This document shows, piece after piece, positions 59,468 to 64,000 of a stretch of 64,000 nucleotides of DNA. The notes beneath the pieces were generated by a model. The model saw only the letters and a program-made list of their open reading frames with translations. It ran no database searches and was not told the origin of the DNA. The DNA lies in NCBI RefSeq assembly GCF_014334735.1, contig NZ_CP060587.1, positions 682,001-746,000 of the forward strand, written 5' to 3'. This DNA comes from Aeromicrobium senzhongii (GTDB lineage: Bacteria > Actinomycetota > Actinomycetes > Propionibacteriales > Nocardioidaceae). Numbering within the stretch: position 1 is the stretch's first letter; each line of letters opens with the position of its first letter. The translations under genes were made by a program, and so were the position numbers.

Positions 59468-60139
59468 ATGGCGCGTGTCCTCGTGGTTGCAGACGAGATC
59501 TCGCCGGTGATCCATGACGCCGGCGTGCGGCGGATGCGCCCGGACGTCGTTCTCGGCGCGGGCGACCTGCCGTGGGACTACCTGGAGTTCCTCTCCTCGA
59601 TGCTCGACGTGCCGGTCGTGTTCGTGCCGGGCAACCACGACCCCGAGGTCGACGCCCCGCTGTCGGGATTCCGCGGCTGGTTGACCGGCAACGGCCTGCC
59701 CCAGGAGGACCCGCGTCCGCTCGGCGGGACGAACGCCGACGAGTCGATCATCGACGTGGCCGGACTGCGCATCGCCGGGCTCGGCGGCAGCATCCGCTAC
59801 AACGACGGCCCGAACCAGTACACCCAGGAAGAGTTCACCAAGCGCGCCAGGCGGTTGCTCAGGGTGGCTGCCAAGCGCGGAGGCGGGGTCGACGTGCTGC
59901 TGACCCATGCGCCGCCCCGAGGGCTCGGCGACGGCGACGACCCGCCGCACCACGGCTTCGAGGCGCTGCACGAGGTCATCGAGACGCTCAAGCCCACGTG
60001 GCACCTCCACGGGCACATCCATCCGTACGGTCAGCCCCAGCCCGACCGGACCCTGGGGTCCACCACCATCCGCAACGTCGTGCCCTACCGGCTCATGGAG
60101 ATCGAGCCGCACCTCCAGTCGGTGGAGGGCCATGGCTGA
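59468..60139 (+). CDS. Metallophosphoesterase
   Basis: A 223-residue calcineurin-like phosphoesterase. Seen: ARVLVVADEISPVIHDAGVR (the first DxH is replaced by DE), VLGAGDLPWDYLEF, VFVPGNHDPEVDAP (GNHD), LTHAPPRGLGDGDD and HLHGHIHPYGQPQ (GHxH). These give the dinuclear metal ligands, although the first block is unusual. The start at 59468 is fixed by a TACGGT ending 6 nt upstream; an earlier in-frame start at 59435 is less likely. It overlaps the ParB-like gene by 8 nt. Substrate unknown. Confidence 0.85.
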   Translation: MARVLVVADEISPVIHDAGVRRMRPDVVLGAGDLPWDYLEFLSSMLDVPVVFVPGNHDPEVDAPLSGFRGWLTGNGLPQEDPRPLGGTNADESIIDVAGLRIAGLGGSIRYNDGPNQYTQEEFTKRARRLLRVAAKRGGGVDVLLTHAPPRGLGDGDDPPHHGFEALHEVIETLKPTWHLHGHIHPYGQPQPDRTLGSTTIRNVVPYRLMEIEPHLQSVEGHG

Positions 60140-60995
60140 TTCAGGGTCCCCGCGGATCGACGCCGAGAGCGACTTCCTGCGCTCCCGGCGCCTGCAGACC
60201 CTGTCGTCATTGGCGGCGATGCTGCGCGGTGACCGCGACACGACCAAGGCGCTCTCGTTCGACGAGGTCGCCGATGCGCTGGGCCGGCGGGGTGAACGGC
60301 GCGTGGGGCTGCAGCTGATCCCGCTCGACGCGATCATCGGGTCGGTCGACAAGGTGCGCGACTTCGATCGTCGGTTCCGGCCCACCTCGGACCGCAGCCG
60401 GGCCCGTTGGGAGCGCATCGCCCGGGCCAGCCGGATCGGCGAGGAGATCCCGCCGATCGACGTCTACAAGCTGGGCGACTACTACTTCGTGCGCGACGGC
60501 CACCACCGCGTGTCGGTCGCCCGCGCCCTGCACCTGCGGCTCATCGAGGCCGAGGTCACCGAGGTCCAGACGCTGCTCGAGCCCCGCGACATCGGCCGGC
60601 GCACCGACCTGGAGATGAAGCACTGGCGCAAACTGTTCCTGCAGCGCGTGCCGCTCGAACCGAGGATCCGCGGAGCCGTCACCGTCACGGACCCCTTCGC
60701 CTACGGCCTGCTCGCCGAGATGGTCGAGGCCTGGGGTGCGCGCTGCATGCAGGCCGAGGGCCAGTTCATGGACAAGCAGACGATGGCCCGCCGCTGGCTG
60801 GACGAGGAGTTCCTGCCGGTCCTGCAACTGGTCGCCGACGCCGGACTGAAGGGCGAGGACGAGACCGACGCCGACGCCTACATCCGCATCGCGGGGGAGC
60901 GGTACCGCCTCATCGGGGAGCACCTGTGGGACCGCGACATCATGGCCGAGGTCGCCAAGCGGCGTGGGCGTCGCTCCTCGCGCCGCCGGACCTGA
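60132..60995 (+). CDS. ParB/Spo0J-like N-terminal domain protein
   Basis: A 287-residue protein. After an opening helix (LRSRRLQTLSSLAAMLRGDR) it has a ParB-like catalytic-type segment: VGLQLIPLDAIIGSVDKVRD, then IPPIDVYKLGDYYFVRDGHH with RVSVARALHLRLIEAEV. The DGHHRVSVA motif corresponds to the GERRxxA nucleotide-binding box. No obvious HTH for parS binding follows; the C-terminal half is helical and basic at the end (KRRGRRSSRRRT). It is unlikely to be the true chromosome-partitioning ParB, which sits near the origin. It is co-transcribed with the phosphoesterase. Confidence 0.82.
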   Translation: MADSGSPRIDAESDFLRSRRLQTLSSLAAMLRGDRDTTKALSFDEVADALGRRGERRVGLQLIPLDAIIGSVDKVRDFDRRFRPTSDRSRARWERIARASRIGEEIPPIDVYKLGDYYFVRDGHHRVSVARALHLRLIEAEVTEVQTLLEPRDIGRRTDLEMKHWRKLFLQRVPLEPRIRGAVTVTDPFAYGLLAEMVEAWGARCMQAEGQFMDKQTMARRWLDEEFLPVLQLVADAGLKGEDETDADAYIRIAGERYRLIGEHLWDRDIMAEVAKRRGRRSSRRRT

Positions 60996-61008
60996 ACCCT
61001 CCCCGGGC

Positions 61009-62175
61009 TCAGTGCGTGATGTTCTCGCCGCTGGACGCGTCGAAGATCTGGATCTTGCTGGTGTCGACGTAGAGCTCGGCGCGCTGGCCGCTCGCGACCT
61101 TGGACTCGGCGCTGAGCCGGGCGTTGACCTGCGTGCCGCCGCCGGTCATGTCCTGACCGGAGTCCTTCGCCAGGTCCTCCAGGTCGGCGTTGTCGGCGCT
61201 GTTCCCCTCGACCGAGAAGTACGCGTAGACGTCGGAGCCCATCTGCTCGACGAGGTCGACCGTGACGTCGACCCGGGCGCCGGGGGAGTCCGCGGCCACC
61301 AGCGAGGCGTCCTCGAAGTGCTCGGGGCGGATGCCGACGATCACGTCGCGGCTGGCACTGCCCGAGCGCAACGCCTCGCGAGCCGTGTCGGGCACGGGCA
61401 GGTCGCCGATCGAGGTCCGCAGTGTGTCGCCCTCGATCGTGGCGGGCAGGAAGTTCATCGACGGGCTGCCGATGAAGCCGGCCACGAACAGGTTGACGGG
61501 GTTGTCGTAGAGCTCGGCGGGGGAGCCCACCTGCTGGATCTTCCCGGCGCGCATCACGACCACCCGATCGCCCAAGGTCATGGCCTCGGTCTGGTCGTGG
61601 GTCACGTACACGGTGGTGGTGCCGAGGTTCTTCTGGATCCGCGCGACCTGGGTACGCATCTGCACGCGCAGCTTGGCGTCGAGGTTCGACAGCGGCTCGT
61701 CCATGAGGAAGGCCTTGGGATTGCGCACGATGGCGCGGCCCATGGCGACGCGCTGGCGCTGGCCGCCGGAGAGGTTGGACGGCTTGCGGTCGAGGTGGGC
61801 CTCGAGCTCGAGCATCCGCGCCGCCTCCATCACCTTCTCCTTGATCTCGGCCTTGTCCATCCCGGCGAGCGTCAGCGGGAACGCCATGTTCTCGTAGACC
61901 GTCATGTGCGGGTAGAGCGCGTAGGACTGGAACACCATCGCGATGTCGCGGTCCTTCGGCGCCTTGTCGTTGACGACCGTGCCGTCGATCTTGAGCTCGC
62001 CGGTGGTGATGTCCTCGAGCCCGGCGATCATGTTCAGCGTGGTCGACTTCCCGCAGCCCGACGGGCCGACGAGGATGATGAACTCGCCGTCGGCGATCGT
62101 GAGGTTGAAGTCCTCCACGGCCAGGGCTCCGTCGGGATACCGCTTGTTCACGTGGTCCAGGACGATTTCAGCCAT
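61009..62175 (-). CDS. Sugar ABC transporter ATP-binding protein (MalK/SugC/UgpC type)
   Basis: A 388-residue ATPase. Seen: Walker [21 protein letters not shown], the Q-loop [22 protein letters not shown] signature [15 protein letters not shown], Walker [17 protein letters not shown] and the switch [14 protein letters not shown]. The C-terminal about 150 residues form the TOBE/MalK regulatory domain ([32 protein letters not shown]). It starts at the ATG 11 nt upstream of the permease stop. It is the last gene of a sugar importer operon read leftward. Confidence 0.95.
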   Translation of the reverse strand: MAEIVLDHVNKRYPDGALAVEDFNLTIADGEFIILVGPSGCGKSTTLNMIAGLEDITTGELKIDGTVVNDKAPKDRDIAMVFQSYALYPHMTVYENMAFPLTLAGMDKAEIKEKVMEAARMLELEAHLDRKPSNLSGGQRQRVAMGRAIVRNPKAFLMDEPLSNLDAKLRVQMRTQVARIQKNLGTTTVYVTHDQTEAMTLGDRVVVMRAGKIQQVGSPAELYDNPVNLFVAGFIGSPSMNFLPATIEGDTLRTSIGDLPVPDTAREALRSGSASRDVIVGIRPEHFEDASLVAADSPGARVDVTVDLVEQMGSDVYAYFSVEGNSADNADLEDLAKDSGQDMTGGGTQVNARLSAESKVASGQRAELYVDTSKIQIFDASSGENITH

Positions 62176-62186
62176 GATGATTCCTT

Positions 62187-63026
62187 TCAGCCCTTGACGG
62201 CGCCGCTGGTGAGGCCGGCAACGATCCGGCGCTGGAAGAACAGGACGAAGATGACGATCGGGATGGTGATGACCACTGCGGCCGCGGCAATCGACTGCGT
62301 GGGCTTCTCGAACGTCGTGGCGCCGGTGAAGTAGCTCAACGCCGCCGGCACGGTGCGTGAGCGCTCGCTGGAGGTCAGCGAGATGGCGAACAGGAAGTCG
62401 TTCCAGCAGGAGATGAAGACCAGGATCGCGGTGGTGAACACACCCGGCATGGCCAGCGGCGCGATCACCTTGCGGAAGGCCTGGAACGGCGTGGCGCCGT
62501 CCATCTTGGCGGCCTTCTCCAGCTCCCAGGGGATCTCCCGGAAGAAGGCGCTCAGGGTGTAGATCGCCAGCGGCAGCGCGAACGTGATGTAGGGGATGAT
62601 CAGGCCGGCCCACGTGTCGAAGAGGCCGAGGCTGGTCTCGATCTTGAACAACGGCGTGACCAGGGCGATCTGGGGGAACATCGCGATCAGCAGCGAGGCG
62701 CCCACGACGAGCCGCTTGCCCGGGAAGTCCAACCGCGCGACCGCGTAGGCGGCCATCGTGCCGACCAGGATCGCGATGAACGTCGAGATCAGGCAGATGC
62801 CGATCGAGTTGATCAGCGAACGCGTGAAGTCGTTGTTGTTGAAGATCGCCTCGTAGTGCTCACCGGTGAACTGGCTCGGGAAGAAGCGCCCGTCGTTGAG
62901 GGTGGCGTCCGGTTTGAACGACAGCGACAGGATCCAGATGACGGGCACGAAGGCGTAGATCAGGACCAACGCGTTCACGCCCCACCAGATCGCCTTGGTC
63001 TTCGGCGTCTCGATCACGGTGCTCAT
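62187..63026 (-). CDS. Sugar ABC transporter permease, MalG/SugB type
   Basis: A 279-residue permease with six hydrophobic helices. Seen: the N-terminal helix [20 protein letters not shown], then [20 protein letters not shown] and [16 protein letters not shown]. The EAA coupling loop lies in [20 protein letters not shown] followed by [20 protein letters not shown]-type A-x-x-D-G is present. It contacts the ATPase in the second permease position. The start ATG shares one base with the upstream permease stop. Confidence 0.93.
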   Translation of the reverse strand: MSTVIETPKTKAIWWGVNALVLIYAFVPVIWILSLSFKPDATLNDGRFFPSQFTGEHYEAIFNNNDFTRSLINSIGICLISTFIAILVGTMAAYAVARLDFPGKRLVVGASLLIAMFPQIALVTPLFKIETSLGLFDTWAGLIIPYITFALPLAIYTLSAFFREIPWELEKAAKMDGATPFQAFRKVIAPLAMPGVFTTAILVFISCWNDFLFAISLTSSERSRTVPAALSYFTGATTFEKPTQSIAAAAVVITIPIVIFVLFFQRRIVAGLTSGAVKG

Positions 63027-63964
63027 CAGCGCCTCCCCTCATCGGAACCGGGTGCCGCAGCTCCGAAGAGCTTCACGAACGCGAAGGCGATGATCGCGAT
63101 CGTGATGAAGATCAGCACCGACATCGTGGAGCCGATGCCCAGGTTGAGCCCTCGGATCAGGTTGTTGTAGGCGATGATCGAGACGCTGGAGGTCTCGTTG
63201 GCGCCGCTGGTCAGGATGTAGATGTTGTCGAAGACGCGGAAGGCGTCCAGCGTGCGGAACAGCACCGCCACCAGGATCGACGGCTTGATCAGCGGGACGG
63301 TGATCTTCCAGAACCGCTGCCACGGGTTGGCGCCGTCCATCGACGCGGCCTTCATCAGGTCCTCGGGCACCAGGGCCAGGCCCGCCATGAGCAGCAGCGC
63401 CATGAACGGGATCGTCTTCCAGACCTCGGCCAGCACGATGATCCAGAACGAGCTCCACTGGCCGGTCAGGGGTGCGCTGTCGCCGGCCAGCCAGCCCATG
63501 CCCTGACTCCAGGCGAAGCGCCAGCTGAAGGCGGCGACCACGGTGACGATGGCGTAGGGGACCAGAGCCGACGTCCGCACCAGGCCACGTCCGACGATCG
63601 TGCGGTGCATGACGATCGCCAGGGCCATGCCCAGGATCAACTCGAAGATCACGCTGACGACGGTCAGCAGCAGGGTGAACCCGAAGGCCCTCCACCAGAT
63701 GTCGCTGGACAGGACCGTCGCGTAGTTGTCGAACCAGATGAACTTGTTGTCATCTGGTGTGCGCAGGTCGGCCCGGAACAGCGACAGGTAGAAGGCGTAG
63801 GCGATGGGGTAGGCGGTGACCGCCAGCATGATGATCACGGCGGGTGCCACGAGCATCAGGCCCAGCCGGCGCTCGGCCTTCTTGCCCTCGCTGTGACGCT
63901 GGCGCGCGATCCGCGCTCCCTCGTCCTCACCCTCGGTCTCGGTGACGGCCTCGATGATGCTCAT
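63026..63964 (-). CDS. Sugar ABC transporter permease, MalF/SugA type
   Basis: A 312-residue permease. A charged N-terminus ([20 protein letters not shown]) is followed by six helices, for example [20 protein letters not shown] and [20 protein letters not shown]. The coupling loop is [20 protein letters not shown] then [18 protein letters not shown], and [20 protein letters not shown] resembles the MalF substrate-side segment. The substrate may be a disaccharide such as trehalose, by analogy with SugABC; not proven. The ATG overlaps the stop of the upstream gene (ATGA). Confidence 0.93.
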   Translation of the reverse strand: MSIIEAVTETEGEDEGARIARQRHSEGKKAERRLGLMLVAPAVIIMLAVTAYPIAYAFYLSLFRADLRTPDDNKFIWFDNYATVLSSDIWWRAFGFTLLLTVVSVIFELILGMALAIVMHRTIVGRGLVRTSALVPYAIVTVVAAFSWRFAWSQGMGWLAGDSAPLTGQWSSFWIIVLAEVWKTIPFMALLLMAGLALVPEDLMKAASMDGANPWQRFWKITVPLIKPSILVAVLFRTLDAFRVFDNIYILTSGANETSSVSIIAYNNLIRGLNLGIGSTMSVLIFITIAIIAFAFVKLFGAAAPGSDEGRR

Positions 63965-64000
63965 GGCAGGATCCCCTTCCCGTCGATCGCGTCCTGGATC
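63961..64000 (-). CDS. 3' end of an upstream gene, probably the solute-binding protein
   Basis: Only 12 C-terminal codons are visible (ending [12 protein letters not shown]), reading from the right edge with a TGA that overlaps the permease ATG. In binding-protein–permease–permease–ATPase operons of this type the first gene encodes the extracellular sugar-binding lipoprotein. The tail resembles the C-terminal helix of such proteins, but the identification rests on gene order. Confidence 0.55.
   Translation of the reverse strand, partial: IQDAIDGKGILP

Noticed and set aside
60132-60995. Calling this gene the chromosomal partitioning ParB
   Set aside because: It lacks a visible helix-turn-helix, has no parA partner and is not near an origin; only the N-terminal ParB-like box is shared.

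Overview
The window is about 64 kb of GC-rich, densely coded chromosome from an actinobacterium. Mycothiol-related genes (an Mca-type amidase and an Rv2466c-type oxidoreductase), the eno–ftsB–DUF501–ppx block, the tig/clpP1/clpP2/clpX group, folC–DUF4233 and an LpqY/SugABC-like sugar transporter together suggest Propionibacteriales, most plausibly Nocardioidaceae (for example an Aeromicrobium- or Nocardioides-like organism). The taxonomic placement is inference. There is no prophage, insertion sequence, CRISPR array or rRNA operon. The region is mostly core chromosome with scattered accessory genes.

Layout. 1–3.6 kb: the end of enolase, the FtsB-like divisome protein, DUF501, an exopolyphosphatase and a 2-hydroxyacid dehydrogenase, then an unusual short-arm tRNA-Leu(UAA). 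3.7–9 kb: trmB with a small partner, a DinB-fold protein, an FAD oxidase, a PadR/HAAS regulatory pair and a BI-1 membrane protein. 9–14 kb: SGNH hydrolase, a divergent phosphatase–pirin pair, then a coupled SDR–cytochrome P450 pair and a decayed VOC gene. 14–22 kb: DNA and protein repair (mug, msrA), AI-2E-type permease, ilvA, greA, DUF4307, mca, a CrtI-like oxidoreductase and an SRPBCC protein. 22–31 kb: small proteins, a coupled envelope pair (GT39-like and PAP2/Aur1-like), a thioredoxin/DUF255 protein, hemolysin III, uppS and PIN–PhoH. 31–40 kb: pepN, GCS2 ligase with a mycothiol-type oxidoreductase, a CDP-glycerol-transferase-like protein, rpiB, Fpg/Nei, a SpoIIE-type phosphatase and tRNA-Gly. 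40–42 kb: molybdopterin genes moaD, moaA, moaE and tRNA-Pro. 42–50 kb: tig, then two alpha/beta hydrolases and two SRPBCC domains, then clpP1-clpP2-clpX. 50–64 kb: an Rv2449c-like reductase, a DeoR regulator, valS, a Nudix–GNAT fusion, an MMPL exporter, folC, DUF4233, a phosphoesterase, a ParB-like protein and the sugar ABC transporter running off the right edge.

The most interesting signal is at 46599–46630. Two consecutive SRPBCC reading frames meet at a GGGAAAA heptamer, placed in the correct phase for a -1 slip, followed after 5 nt by a strong GC hairpin. The downstream frame has no ATG, GTG or TTG before its domain begins. This looks like a -1 programmed frameshift that would make a two-domain protein.

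A second window-wide pattern is that more than twenty genes have a TANNNT-like -10 hexamer ending only 6–7 nt before the start codon, which predicts leaderless mRNAs. In four places the upstream gene's TAG stop codon forms the first half of that hexamer. Other signals are a ClgR-type operator 60 bp upstream of clpP1, a PadR-type palindrome, CRP-like sites, a palindromic intergenic repeat present twice, and leaders of tig and phoH that can fold in alternative ways.
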